A stretch of 64,000 bases of DNA from JALXCH01 sp964495805 (GTDB lineage: Bacteria; Calditrichota; Calditrichia; RBG-13-44-9), in assembly GCA_964495805.1 (NCBI GenBank), contig CAZBWV010000066.1, forward strand, positions 1-64,000, in the 5' to 3' direction. Position numbers and translations under genes: made by a program. Within the stretch, counting starts at the first letter, position 1. Each line of letters starts with the position of its first letter. A model generated the notes under the pieces. That model did not search any database. It saw only the letters and a list, made by a program, of their open reading frames with translations, and was not told the origin of the DNA. This document shows, in pieces, positions 52,825 to 61,993 of this stretch.

Positions 52825-55128
52825 ATGGCTGTAAAAGAAACCAATTCCAAATCGGAACGCAAAATCTCCTCCCGTATTCCCGGATTTTACAAATACTCCA
52901 TTCCTGAGCGGCTACGCATTTTATTTGAAAACGAGATTTTAAACGAGGACAATTTTCACAAGCTGCTGAACGAAGAGAACGTCCTGAGCGCTGCTGAAGC
53001 GGACAAAATGATTGAAAACGTCATTGGTGTGTTTGGCCTGCCCATTGGCCTGGGGCTGAACATGCTGGTCAACGGCAAAGAGTACGTGGTACCCATGGTG
53101 GTGGAGGAGCCTTCGATTGTGGCGGCGGTGAGCTCCGCTTCCAAACTGGTTCGCGATGCAGGAGGGTTTACCAGCACCAGCACGGAACCCATTCTCATCG
53201 GGCAAATTCAGATTGTGGATGTGGAGAATACTTCGCGGGCAAAAACGGTTATTTTACAGAACAAGGAAGAGATCATCAACCTGGCCAACAGTTTGCATCC
53301 GCGTATGCTGGCCCGCGGGGGCGGCGTGCGCGACGTGGAAGTGCGCATTTTACCGCGTAGTGCCGCCAAAGGGGATATGGTGATTGTTCATCTGCTGGTG
53401 GACACCCGGGATGCCATGGGCGCCAATCTGGTAAACAGCATGTGCGAGGGGGTCGCTTCCCTGTTAGAGAAGCTGACCGGCGGAAAGGTGTTCCTGCGCA
53501 TCCTGTCCAATCTCACCGACCGTTCCATCGTAACTGCGGAATGCACCATTCCGGTCAATCTGCTCAACGGTAAAAACTTTTCTCCGGAGGAAGTGCGGGA
53601 CGGCATCATTTTAGCCAACGAATTTGCCAGCATCGATCCGTACCGGGCAGCCACTCATAACAAAGGCATTATGAACGGTATCGATCCGGTGGCTATTGCC
53701 ACAGGCAACGACTGGCGCGCCATCGAAGCAGCTGCTCATGCGTACGCGGCACGGGGCGGACGCTACACTTCGCTGACGTACTGGGGGAAGAATGAACAGG
53801 GTGATCTGGTCGGGCGAATTGAAATTCCCATCAAAGTGGGTACCGTTGGCGGTCCGTTGCAATCGAATCCCGCCGTGCGCATTTTGCACGACATTATGGG
53901 TATTACTTCTGCCCGGGAACTGGCTGAGGTGATGGGAGCAGTGGGTCTGGCGCAGAATCTGGCTGCCCTGAGGGCACTGGTTACCGAAGGCATTCAGCGC
54001 GGACACATGTCCCTGCACGCCCGCAGTGTGGCGGTGGCAGCCGGTGCTCCCGCGGATATTTTCGAAACGGTGGTGGAAAAGCTTATCGACAGCGGCGAAA
54101 TCAAAATCTGGAAAGCTCAGGAAATTATCGCCGAACTCCAAAAACAGCCCCGTACCGCTCAACCGCGCGAAGCGGTACCGGAAAACGACCCGGAAGTGGG
54201 TACCGCTTACGGAAAAGTGATTTTATTGGGCGAACACTCAGTGGTGTACGGGACCCATGCCATCGCGGCACCGATTCAACTGGCCATCCAGACCAAGATT
54301 CACCCCGGCGAAAACGGCATCCATCTGCTGATTCCCCGCTGGGGAGTGGAAGAGAAACTGCAGAAAGGGGTGGAACATCCTTACTCCATTTACAAATCTC
54401 TGGATTTGATTCTGGATCGTCTGGGACTGGCTAATCGGGATATGAAAATCGAAATTTTTCCCCACATCCCCCGGGCGGCGGGCCTGGGCGGATCGGCAGC
54501 CCTGGCTGTGTCCATCATTCGTGCCCTTTCCAACCACTTTAAACTGAATTTAAGTGACGAAGAAATTGCCCGGCTCTCTTATGAATCGGAATTGATTGCC
54601 CACGGTACTGCCTCCGGTATCGACAACACACTGGCCACCTACAACAAGTTCACCCTGTTCCGAAAAGGCGATCCGCCGTTCATGCAGGAAATTAAAACCC
54701 CAGAACCGATTCCCATTGTTATTGGGTTGAGTGGCATTGAGAGTTTAACCGCCAAGATGGTGGCTAAAGTGCGCAAAGCCTGGGAGCAGAACCGGGAACT
54801 GTATGAACGCATCTTTCAGGAAATTGACGATTTAACCCTGAAGGCAGTGGAAGCCATCGAAAAGTACGATCTGGAAACCCTGGGCGAATACATGAACATC
54901 AATCAGGGATTATTGAATGCCCTGCAGGTTTCTTCGCCGGAGCTGGAGGAAATTATTGCTGTCGCCCGACGCAACGGAGCATTGGGTGCCAAGCTAACCG
55001 GAGCCGGTGGAGGCGGTGCAGTGGTGGCACTCTGCCCCGATTCGGCCGAACAGGTTGCTCATGCCATCCGGCTGGCTGGTTACAAAGCAATTATCACTCA
55101 TATCGGTGAATCAAACGAAAAAAGGTGA
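52825..55128 (+). CDS. Fused class II HMG-CoA reductase / mevalonate kinase
   Basis: This is a 767-residue protein that joins two consecutive mevalonate-pathway enzymes. Residues about 15-435 are a class II HMG-CoA reductase: VVPMVVEEPSIVAAVSSAS with the catalytic Glu, DAMGANLVNSMCEGVA at the cofactor site, K280 in HNKGIMNGIDPVA, D296 in TGNDWRAIEAAAHA and the catalytic His in GHMSLHAR. A Pro/Glu-rich linker spans about 436-457. Residues about 459-767 are a complete mevalonate kinase: GKVILLGEHSVVYG, AAGLGGSAAL, TASGID600 and KLTGAGGGGAVVAL. The frame is continuous through the junction. IPP isomerase follows six bases later. In most bacteria these two enzymes are separate proteins. Confidence 0.95.
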   Translation: MAVKETNSKSERKISSRIPGFYKYSIPERLRILFENEILNEDNFHKLLNEENVLSAAEADKMIENVIGVFGLPIGLGLNMLVNGKEYVVPMVVEEPSIVAAVSSASKLVRDAGGFTSTSTEPILIGQIQIVDVENTSRAKTVILQNKEEIINLANSLHPRMLARGGGVRDVEVRILPRSAAKGDMVIVHLLVDTRDAMGANLVNSMCEGVASLLEKLTGGKVFLRILSNLTDRSIVTAECTIPVNLLNGKNFSPEEVRDGIILANEFASIDPYRAATHNKGIMNGIDPVAIATGNDWRAIEAAAHAYAARGGRYTSLTYWGKNEQGDLVGRIEIPIKVGTVGGPLQSNPAVRILHDIMGITSARELAEVMGAVGLAQNLAALRALVTEGIQRGHMSLHARSVAVAAGAPADIFETVVEKLIDSGEIKIWKAQEIIAELQKQPRTAQPREAVPENDPEVGTAYGKVILLGEHSVVYGTHAIAAPIQLAIQTKIHPGENGIHLLIPRWGVEEKLQKGVEHPYSIYKSLDLILDRLGLANRDMKIEIFPHIPRAAGLGGSAALAVSIIRALSNHFKLNLSDEEIARLSYESELIAHGTASGIDNTLATYNKFTLFRKGDPPFMQEIKTPEPIPIVIGLSGIESLTAKMVAKVRKAWEQNRELYERIFQEIDDLTLKAVEAIEKYDLETLGEYMNINQGLLNALQVSSPELEEIIAVARRNGALGAKLTGAGGGGAVVALCPDSAEQVAHAIRLAGYKAIITHIGESNEKR
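54152..54207. repeat. Three GTACCGCT repeats at the HMG-CoA reductase / mevalonate kinase junction
   Basis: GTACCGCT occurs at 54152-54159 and 54200-54207, and its inverse AGCGGTAC at 54171-54178, all within the codons for the inter-domain linker. The first two form a perfect eight-base hairpin with an 11-base loop in the mRNA. They coincide with the domain boundary. Confidence 0.75.
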
Positions 55129-55134
55129 ACCTTT

Positions 55135-55725
55135 ATGCCAGGCAAAAACCACCCGCAGGTCTCCTTTTCCGATGAGCCGCTGATTCTGGTGAACGAAAAG
55201 GATGAAGTGGTCGGATACAAAGATAAAGTCTCCTGTCATGTGGGAGACGGGATTTTGCACCGGGCATTTTCCATTTTCATTTTTAACGGAAAAGGTCAGG
55301 TGCTTATGCAAAAACGCAGTGCCGAAAAGCCGCTCTGGCCGCTATTCTGGTCCAACAGCTGCTGTAGTCATCCGCGTAAGGGAGAAAGTTACCAGGTTGC
55401 CACTCAAAGGCGTTTGAAGGAAGAATTGGGATTTACCACCCGCCTGAAGTTTCTGTTCAAATTTCAGTATCAGGCCCGTTTTGGCCAGGTGGGGTCAGAA
55501 AATGAACTCTGCTCTGTGTACGTAGGACGTTACGACGGACCCGTGCAGGTAAATGCCCGGGAAATTGCCGAATGGGAATGGATAACAGTGGAAGAATTGG
55601 AGAAGGAGATGCAGGAGCACCCGGAGCGGTTTACCCCCTGGTTTAAAATGGAATGGGAACGGATGCGCCGGGAATACTGGCCGGAAATTTCTGCCCTGTG
55701 GAAAGGAAATTCCGGAGAAGAATGA
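55135..55725 (+). CDS. idi: Isopentenyl-diphosphate delta-isomerase, type 1
   Basis: This is a 196-residue Nudix-fold isomerase that interconverts IPP and DMAPP. Typical motifs are ILHRAFSIFIFNGKGQVLMQKRS (in part), WSNSCCSHPRKGE with the active-site Cys, RRLKEELG from the Nudix box, and SENELCSVYVG with the metal-binding Glu. It starts six bases after the fused reductase/kinase gene and completes the set from HMG-CoA to DMAPP. A repeat-rich 342-base region follows. Confidence 0.94.
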   Translation: MPGKNHPQVSFSDEPLILVNEKDEVVGYKDKVSCHVGDGILHRAFSIFIFNGKGQVLMQKRSAEKPLWPLFWSNSCCSHPRKGESYQVATQRRLKEELGFTTRLKFLFKFQYQARFGQVGSENELCSVYVGRYDGPVQVNAREIAEWEWITVEELEKEMQEHPERFTPWFKMEWERMRREYWPEISALWKGNSGEE

Positions 55726-56067
55726 AAGGTAGCAACTCCCTACCGAAAACCGCTGAAACTGCTAAATTTTAACCACTGAAGACACGGAAGGCTGTAAAAA
55801 GCACCTGTCCCCCCACTTACCGCCCACAAAAAACCACATTCCCCCGATTGCCCTCACACTCCCAACGTCCAGTAAATCTCATTCATTTTACATTTTACAT
55901 TCCACATCCCCCTATTTCCCATATATCCCCTATTTCCCTCATTCCCCCTTATTCCCCTCACCCCCCTATTTCCCCTATTGCCCCTATTTCCCTTATTGCC
56001 CCTATATCCCTTATATCCCTTATATCCCCTATACCCCCTATACCCCCTTTTGCCCTTATCTCCCCTT
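55726..56067. other. Convergent intergenic region, C-rich on the plus strand
   Basis: This region lies between idi (plus) and the sodium symporter gene (minus). Its second half is the C-tract array at 55908-56065. The first half is also C-rich but irregular. The open frames through it are low-complexity Pro/Ile/Ser translations of the repeats and are not credible genes. No standard terminator hairpin was found. Confidence 0.6.
55908..56065. repeat. Degenerate C-tract tandem array with G-quadruplex potential on the minus strand
   Basis: About 18 runs of three to six C are separated by short T/A-rich spacers (TATTT, TTATAT, TATTG, TATA), giving a period of about nine bases. The minus strand is therefore a series of GGG or longer tracts with four- to six-base loops, which could form G-quadruplexes; the plus strand could form i-motifs. 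The array ends two bases before the stop codon of the symporter gene at 56068. Confidence 0.85.
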
Positions 56068-57402
56068 TCAAAATATCTTAAATAAGTTCAACAAAATCAC
56101 AAAAATAAATACCGGCACCAGAAAGCGAATTAAGAAAGACCACAATTTCAGTAAAGCGGGGCTTCCGTGGTAGCCCAAAGCCAGCTCCGCTGCGGCATGT
56201 TTGGCACCCCATACCCAGCCCACAAAAATAGAAAGCAAAAAGGCACCAAACGCCAGGGAGATATTTCCGAACAGGAAGTCAATCAGCGAAAGGAATTCCA
56301 TCCCCCCTACAATCGGTCGGCTTAACCATCCCACTGCCCCCTGAGACAAAGCGGAGGGGAGTCCCAGCAGAAAAGTAAAAATTGCCACCACCCACACAGC
56401 AATTTTTCGTGCCACTCGTTTTTCATCCACTAAATACGCGGTAGGCACTTCTAACAAAGAGATGGTGGAAGTAAGTGCGGCAATGGAAAGGAGGAGGAAA
56501 AACACGGCACCAATATAAATACCGCCTGGCATTTTTTCGAACACTGCCGGGAGCACCTGGAAAACCAGTCCCGGTCCCGCAGCGGGATTTTGATTCATGG
56601 CAAACAGCGCAGGGAAAATAATCAGACCGGCCATGATGGCAATTAGCGTATCAGCAATAGCCACCCACAATCCGGAAGAGAACAAATTATCCTGCTTGGA
56701 GATGTAACTTCCGTAGGTAATCATCAATCCCATTCCCAGGCTCAGGGAAAAAAAAGCCTGCCCCAGTGCCGCCAGCACCACTTTTCCGGTAATCTTGCTG
56801 AAATCCGGTTTCAAATAAAACGCCAGTCCTTTCCCTGAACCGGGCAAAAAATTCACGTAAACAATGAGTGCCAGCAGTAGCAGGAAAAGTACCGGCATTA
56901 AAATTTTCGACCACTTTTCGATGCCTTCCTGAACGCCCCCGTACACAACCAGCACAGTAAATAAGATAAAAAGCACAAACAAAAATATCACAATGGGAGT
57001 ATTAGCCACAAAGCTGGTAAATTCCATATGGCTGTGCATTAACATCTTAAAAATATAACCGAACGTCCATCCGGCAATGACGGCATAAAAGGAAAGAATA
57101 AACAGACCGGTAATTACCCCCAGTCCCCCTACCCATACCCAGGCACTTCCGGGACGGATAGAGGCAATGGCGCCAACAGGATTTTTCTGAGCATATCGTC
57201 CCAGAGCCAGCTCCGCGTACAGGTAGGGTAATCCGATAATGAGTACACAGGCCAGGTACACAAACACGAATGCGGCACCCCCATTCTGGCCGGTTACATA
57301 GGGAAATCGCCACACGTTACCCAGTCCGATGGCCGAACCGGCAGCAGCCAGAATAAACCCGATCTTCGAACTCCACTGACCACGTTCCGATGTTTGACTC
57401 AT
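56068..57402 (-). CDS. Sodium-dependent transporter of the NSS/SNF family
   Basis: This is a 444-residue membrane protein with about 11-12 helices that uses sodium to import amino acids or related solutes. The first helix has the family signature KIGFILAAAGSAIGLGNVWRFPY, which includes sodium- and substrate-binding residues. LVFQVLPAVF and AALTSTISLLEVPTAYLVDE are also typical. The stop codon lies directly beside the C-tract array. It is followed in the same direction by no further gene in this block; the TPM-domain genes lie upstream. Substrate unknown. Confidence 0.92.
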   Translation of the reverse strand: MSQTSERGQWSSKIGFILAAAGSAIGLGNVWRFPYVTGQNGGAAFVFVYLACVLIIGLPYLYAELALGRYAQKNPVGAIASIRPGSAWVWVGGLGVITGLFILSFYAVIAGWTFGYIFKMLMHSHMEFTSFVANTPIVIFLFVLFILFTVLVVYGGVQEGIEKWSKILMPVLFLLLLALIVYVNFLPGSGKGLAFYLKPDFSKITGKVVLAALGQAFFSLSLGMGLMITYGSYISKQDNLFSSGLWVAIADTLIAIMAGLIIFPALFAMNQNPAAGPGLVFQVLPAVFEKMPGGIYIGAVFFLLLSIAALTSTISLLEVPTAYLVDEKRVARKIAVWVVAIFTFLLGLPSALSQGAVGWLSRPIVGGMEFLSLIDFLFGNISLAFGAFLLSIFVGWVWGAKHAAAELALGYHGSPALLKLWSFLIRFLVPVFIFVILLNLFKIF

Positions 57403-57438
57403 GAAGCAATCCTCCAGAATTCCACGTTTCTGTGCCTT

Positions 57439-57912
57439 TTATTTTTGATCCCGATTTTCCTCCGATTCAATGGAGATTTCGTCGGAGAGTTCATTTACAT
57501 CATCCGATTGGTAGGGAAAGTAGGTTTTCAGTTTTTGTCCGATGAGATGGATGGCCTGACAGACGCCTTCGCAAAATTTCCCCTGCCGGAAGTGCTCAGT
57601 CATCAAATCGACCACGTCCTGCCAGAAATTTTCCGGCACCACACGATTAATGCCTTCGTCCCCGATAATGGCAAATTTTCGTTCGCCGGTGGCAAAATAG
57701 ATGAGCACTCCGTTACGCTGGGCGGTTTTATCCATTCCAATTTTAAAGAAAACTTCCAGCGCCCGTTGAAAGACGTCTTTGCCCGCTTTCTTCTCCAGAT
57801 GCAAACGAATTTCTCCGGAGGTTTCTTTTTCTGCCTGGCGAATAGCCTCCACAATTCGCTGTTTCTCTTCCTTACTGAAAAATTTATTGGGATTGGAAGG
57901 TCGATCGCTCAT
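57439..57912 (-). CDS. TPM-domain protein, cytosolic form
   Basis: This is a 157-residue protein with a TPM domain (PF04536-like): KQRIVEAIRQAEKETSGEIRLHLE (in part), GVLIYFATGERKFAIIGDEGINRVV and FCEGVCQAIHLIGQKL. There is no signal peptide or membrane segment. The C-terminal tail is acidic. AGGA lies eight bases before the ATG. It lies 51 bases downstream of the larger TPM protein gene and probably shares its operon. TPM domains have been linked to phosphatase and photosystem-repair roles; the function here is unknown. Confidence 0.82.
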   Translation of the reverse strand: MSDRPSNPNKFFSKEEKQRIVEAIRQAEKETSGEIRLHLEKKAGKDVFQRALEVFFKIGMDKTAQRNGVLIYFATGERKFAIIGDEGINRVVPENFWQDVVDLMTEHFRQGKFCEGVCQAIHLIGQKLKTYFPYQSDDVNELSDEISIESEENRDQK

Positions 57913-57963
57913 GCTCGTTTCCTTTCCGGTTGGTGTTCATGGGATAAAATTGAGATGATTCGT

Positions 57964-58734
57964 TTACCAGCTGCCGGTGGCGCCACCGCCGCCAAAGCTC
58001 CCGCCTCCGGGCGAAAAACCGCCTCCACCAAAACCACCGCCAAATCCACCACCGGAGCCCCCGCCACCAAAACCGCCCCAGAAAAATGGACCGCCACCGT
58101 GCCAGCCGCCTCTTGAAACGGTCGCCCGATTCCGCCGCCCAAATTTCAACAGCAAAAGGACGATGATAAAAAAGACGATCACCGCAAAGGGGAACTCGTC
58201 ATCTTCCTGCTGGCGTCGTTTACGGGGGATACCCTTGTATTTACCCGCAGCGGCCTGCATTAATTGTTCTACCCCGGCACGAATTCCTTCAAAAAACTGC
58301 CCCTTTCTGAAATAGGGAGCAATGACATTCTGAGCAATCTGAATGGCAATGGCGTCCGGTACTTTGTCCTCCAGCCCGTAGCCCACTTCAATACGAATCT
58401 TGTGTTCTTTCAGAAAAACGGCCAGGATAATGCCATTATCCCGCCCCTTTTGCCCTACCTTCCAGGCTTCGGCCAGCCGGATGGAAAACTCTTCCACCGG
58501 ATAACCCTGCGCATCGGGGAAAATAGCCACCACAATCTGGTTGGAGGTGCTGTCCTCGTAAGCTCGTAATTCATTGTTTAAAAATTGCTCTTGCTCCGGA
58601 GTGAGCCGATCGGCATAATCAACCACCCATTGAGTGGGCTTGGGTGGTAATTTTTGTGCAAAAGTTGGATGAATGAATGCAAATAAAAAAAGGGATAAAA
58701 TCAAATTCCACAGAATTGTGGACGTTTTTCTCAT
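57964..58734 (-). CDS. TPM-domain membrane protein with Gly-rich tail
   Basis: This is a 256-residue protein with a signal peptide (ILSLFLFAFIHPTFAQ). An external TPM domain runs from about 35 to 185 (VVDYADRLTPEQEQFLNNEL, GIILAVFLKEHKIRIEVGYGLEDKVPD in part). A transmembrane helix follows (AVIVFFIIVLLLLKF), then a Gly-rich C-terminal tail of repeated GGGFGG. This YgcG-like layout is common. The ATG at 58734 has GGAG about eight bases upstream and precedes the signal peptide; the longer frame overlaps secA and is not supported. It follows secA on the same strand. Confidence 0.88.
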   Translation of the reverse strand: MRKTSTILWNLILSLFLFAFIHPTFAQKLPPKPTQWVVDYADRLTPEQEQFLNNELRAYEDSTSNQIVVAIFPDAQGYPVEEFSIRLAEAWKVGQKGRDNGIILAVFLKEHKIRIEVGYGLEDKVPDAIAIQIAQNVIAPYFRKGQFFEGIRAGVEQLMQAAAGKYKGIPRKRRQQEDDEFPFAVIVFFIIVLLLLKFGRRNRATVSRGGWHGGGPFFWGGFGGGGSGGGFGGGFGGGGFSPGGGSFGGGGATGSW

Positions 58735-58801
58735 GGGTCTCTCCATTCCTGGCCAATCATGAAATCGCTTTTCTGAAACCAATTCGGGGCGAAAGGGAAT
58801 A

Positions 58802-61800
58802 TTACACCTTTTTCCCATGGCAGTTTTTATATTTTAAGCCGCTTCCACAGGGGCAGGGATCGTTCCGACCTACTTTGGGGAATTCCCTTTTGATAGGTGC
58901 AACTTTTTTGCTCCGCTGCTGCCCGGCTTTTTGAATGGCGGTCATCTCACCTCCGCTTCCCGCCTGATATCCAAGATTGGTGGTTTCGTCATGCATCAGC
59001 ACAATGCGCGGCGGGGCATAGCGATGTTCGCGGGGCGCCTCGACCACTTCCGCCCGCCAGAGCATCTCCAGAATCTTCTGATTAATGGTATCGATTAAAT
59101 CAACAAACAAATGGTAAGCTTCCTGCTTGTACTCAATTAACGGATCTTTCTGTCCGTAAGCGCGCAAACCAATTCCTTCTTTCAACAGGTCCATCTGGTG
59201 CAGGTGATCTTTCCATTGCTCATCCACCACCCGGAGAATCACATACTTCTCGAACTCGCGGAGGAACTTTTCGCCTAACTTTTTCTCTTTATATTCATAA
59301 ATCTTGTATGCTTCCTCTTTGATATACTGACGCAGGTCCTCTTCGCTCATCTCGTAAATTTTATCCCCCAGCTGGTGCACATCCACCAGCAGGGTACGCA
59401 TGGTCTGTTCGTTCAGGCTTTCGATATCCCAATCTTCCGGATGTCGGCGCCCACTGACATATTTTTCCATCAGAGCATCCAGGAATTCTTCCATCACCTC
59501 TTCCAGTTCCTGACGGACATCCTCCTGAAGGAGTGCTTTGCGACGGCGACTGTAAATGACTTCCCGTTGCTTGTTCATTACATCGTCGTATTCCAGCAGA
59601 TGTTTTCGAATGGAATAATTCTGCATTTCCACCCGATGCTGGGCTTTTTCGATGGCACGGGTGACCATGGGATGGACAATCATTTCACCTTCTTTCGCAC
59701 CCAGTTTATCCATAATACCGATGAGCCGGTCGGAACCGAACAATCGCATTAAATCATCTTCCAGACTGAGGAAGAAGCGGCTGGAGCCAGGGTCTCCCTG
59801 ACGGCCGGCACGGCCGCGCAACTGCCGGTCGATTCGGCGGGACTCATGCCGTTCCGTTCCGATAATATGAAGCCCGCAGGGCATATCCTTTTTACACTGC
59901 TCCAGGTCCAGGTCCGGCGGAACCGGTCGTCCTTCTGTGTCAATCAAATAGCAGCCACCTTCGCACTTTACCACTCCCTTCCCCAGTTTAATGTCCGTTC
60001 CGCGACCGGCCATGTTGGTGGCAATGGTTACTGCGCCGGGTTGTCCTGCTTTGGCAACAATTTCTGCTTCCTGTTTGTGATGCTTGGCGTTCAGCACATT
60101 GTGAGGGATCCCCCGTCGTTTAAGCATACGGCTGAGTGTTTCGGACACTTCCACCGAAATGGTACCCACCAGCACAGGTCGCCCCGCCCGATGCAGACGT
60201 TCCACTTCGTTAATCACTGCATTATATTTTTCCCGCTTGGTTCGGTAAATTACGTCGTTATAATCGATGCGGCGTACCGGTTTGTTGGTGGGAATCACCA
60301 CCACATCCAATTTGTAAATATCCCAGAACTCGGCTGCTTCGGTTTCGGCGGTTCCGGTCATTCCGGCTAATTTATCGTACATGCGGAAATAATTTTGCAG
60401 GGTGATGGTGGCCAGCGTTTGTGTTTCGCCTTCAATTTTCACATTCTCTTTGGCTTCCAGCGCCTGATGCAATCCGTCGCTGTATCGGCGGCCGTACATG
60501 ATGCGTCCGGTAAACTCATCCACAATGAGCACTTTGCCTTCGGAGACCACGTAATCCACATCCTTCTCGAACAGAGAATACGCTTTGAGCAATTGATGGA
60601 TGTTATGCAGCTTCTCGTTTTTGCGGACGTATTCCATCTGAATTTTGTTCTTTCGCTCCATTTTCTCCATGGGCGAAAGTGACTCATCTCCTTCGATGGC
60701 CGAAAATTCTTCGGTGATATCCGGTAGCACAAATTCTTCCGGATTGGAAGGTGACAGGAAGTTGCGCCCTTTATCGGTCAGATCGATGGTGTTGCTTTTC
60801 TCTTCGATAGCGTAGTAGAGCTGTTCGGTAATCTCGTGGAGCTTTTTGTCCCGCATAAATGCGTTTTCTGCTTCGAAGACCATTTTGCGGATACGTCCCT
60901 GCTGATACAGTTTCTGCAACCGACGATTCTTGGGAGCACCATACTGAGCAATCAGCAGCTTGACGGCTGCTTCGTCCTCCCGACCTTCTTCTAACAACTT
61001 TTCCGCTTCTGCAATCAGTTTATTGACATAGCGGGTTTGCTCCCGCACCAATCGTTCCACCATGGGTTTTACTTCGTCGTAGGCGTGTGTCGCCGATTCC
61101 AGCGGACCGGAGATAATCAGCGGTGTGCGCGCTTCATCAATCAGAACACTATCCACCTCATCCACAATGGCATAGTGGTGCCCTTTGACCTGCACAATGT
61201 CTTCCGGGCGCACAGCCATATTATCCCGCAAATAATCGAAGCCGAATTCGTTGTTGGTGCCGTAGGTAATATCACAACTATACGCTTCGCGACGCTGCTT
61301 GCTATCCATATTATTCAGAATGACACCAACACTGAGCCCCAGAAACCGGTAAATTTCACCCATCCACTCGGCATCGCGCTGTGCCAGATAGTCGTTTACC
61401 GTTACCAGATGAGCCCCTTTACCTTCCAGCGCATTCAGGTACAGCGGCATGGTTGCAACCAGCGTTTTTCCTTCGCCGGTGGCCATTTCGGCAATCTTCC
61501 CCTGATGCAATACAATTCCCCCCATCAACTGCACATCGAAGGGAACCATATTCCATTCCATCTCCTTGCCAGTAACCATCCATTTTTTGCCCACCAATCG
61601 GCGACAGGCATCCTTGACCACTGCAAAAGCCTCTGGTAACAGATCGTCCAGCGTTTCGCCAGCGGCAAGGCGTTCCTTGAACTCTTCGGTCTTCTTTTGC
61701 AGTTCCGCATCGCTTAATTTGCGCAGCGATTCGTAATGTCGATTGATTTCTTCAACAATGGGCCAGAGTTTTTTATATTCGCGTTCGTTTTTCGTTCCAA

Positions 61801-61828
61801 ATACTTTCGAAATAATTTTATTGAACAT
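58802..61828 (-). CDS. secA: Preprotein translocase ATPase SecA
   Basis: This is a 1008-residue motor protein that drives proteins through SecYEG. Walker A is EMATGEGKTLVA, Walker B DEVDSVLIDEARTP, and the second nucleotide-binding fold has TNMAGRGTDI and the arginine-rich RQLRGRAGRQGDPG. The C-terminal zinc-binding tail CPCGSGLKYKNCHG is present and binds SecB or ribosomes in other species. GGAG lies seven bases upstream of the ATG. The length is slightly above average because of an insert around residues 285-345. A promoter-like site lies upstream. Confidence 0.96.
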   Translation of the reverse strand: MFNKIISKVFGTKNEREYKKLWPIVEEINRHYESLRKLSDAELQKKTEEFKERLAAGETLDDLLPEAFAVVKDACRRLVGKKWMVTGKEMEWNMVPFDVQLMGGIVLHQGKIAEMATGEGKTLVATMPLYLNALEGKGAHLVTVNDYLAQRDAEWMGEIYRFLGLSVGVILNNMDSKQRREAYSCDITYGTNNEFGFDYLRDNMAVRPEDIVQVKGHHYAIVDEVDSVLIDEARTPLIISGPLESATHAYDEVKPMVERLVREQTRYVNKLIAEAEKLLEEGREDEAAVKLLIAQYGAPKNRRLQKLYQQGRIRKMVFEAENAFMRDKKLHEITEQLYYAIEEKSNTIDLTDKGRNFLSPSNPEEFVLPDITEEFSAIEGDESLSPMEKMERKNKIQMEYVRKNEKLHNIHQLLKAYSLFEKDVDYVVSEGKVLIVDEFTGRIMYGRRYSDGLHQALEAKENVKIEGETQTLATITLQNYFRMYDKLAGMTGTAETEAAEFWDIYKLDVVVIPTNKPVRRIDYNDVIYRTKREKYNAVINEVERLHRAGRPVLVGTISVEVSETLSRMLKRRGIPHNVLNAKHHKQEAEIVAKAGQPGAVTIATNMAGRGTDIKLGKGVVKCEGGCYLIDTEGRPVPPDLDLEQCKKDMPCGLHIIGTERHESRRIDRQLRGRAGRQGDPGSSRFFLSLEDDLMRLFGSDRLIGIMDKLGAKEGEMIVHPMVTRAIEKAQHRVEMQNYSIRKHLLEYDDVMNKQREVIYSRRRKALLQEDVRQELEEVMEEFLDALMEKYVSGRRHPEDWDIESLNEQTMRTLLVDVHQLGDKIYEMSEEDLRQYIKEEAYKIYEYKEKKLGEKFLREFEKYVILRVVDEQWKDHLHQMDLLKEGIGLRAYGQKDPLIEYKQEAYHLFVDLIDTINQKILEMLWRAEVVEAPREHRYAPPRIVLMHDETTNLGYQAGSGGEMTAIQKAGQQRSKKVAPIKREFPKVGRNDPCPCGSGLKYKNCHGKKV

Positions 61829-61894
61829 AAAACTGCTCCAAAAATTTTGTGTATCTAAATATAACTATAGGCAATTCAAAAAGTTCTGAACTGT

Positions 61895-61926
61895 TAAAAT
61901 TAAACTGAATTACCTGATTATGCAAA
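61895..61926 (-). promoter_or_regulatory. Possible Bacteroidota-type promoter for secA
   Basis: On the minus strand TTTG (61926-61923) is followed after 20 bases by TAATTTTA (61902-61895), seven of eight matches in spacing style to TTTG-N20-TAnnTTTG with the last G replaced. It lies 67 bases upstream of the secA start. The surrounding sequence is AT-rich, so a chance match is possible. Confidence 0.35.
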
Positions 61927-61993
61927 AACATTATCAAAATGTGAACCAATCCGGCAGGATGATGAGTGAGGTGAAAACATACTTCAGGTTGAA

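Noticed and set aside
55848..56081. 77-codon Pro/Ile/Ser-rich frame
   Set aside because: It only reads through the C-tract array; low complexity, not a likely gene.
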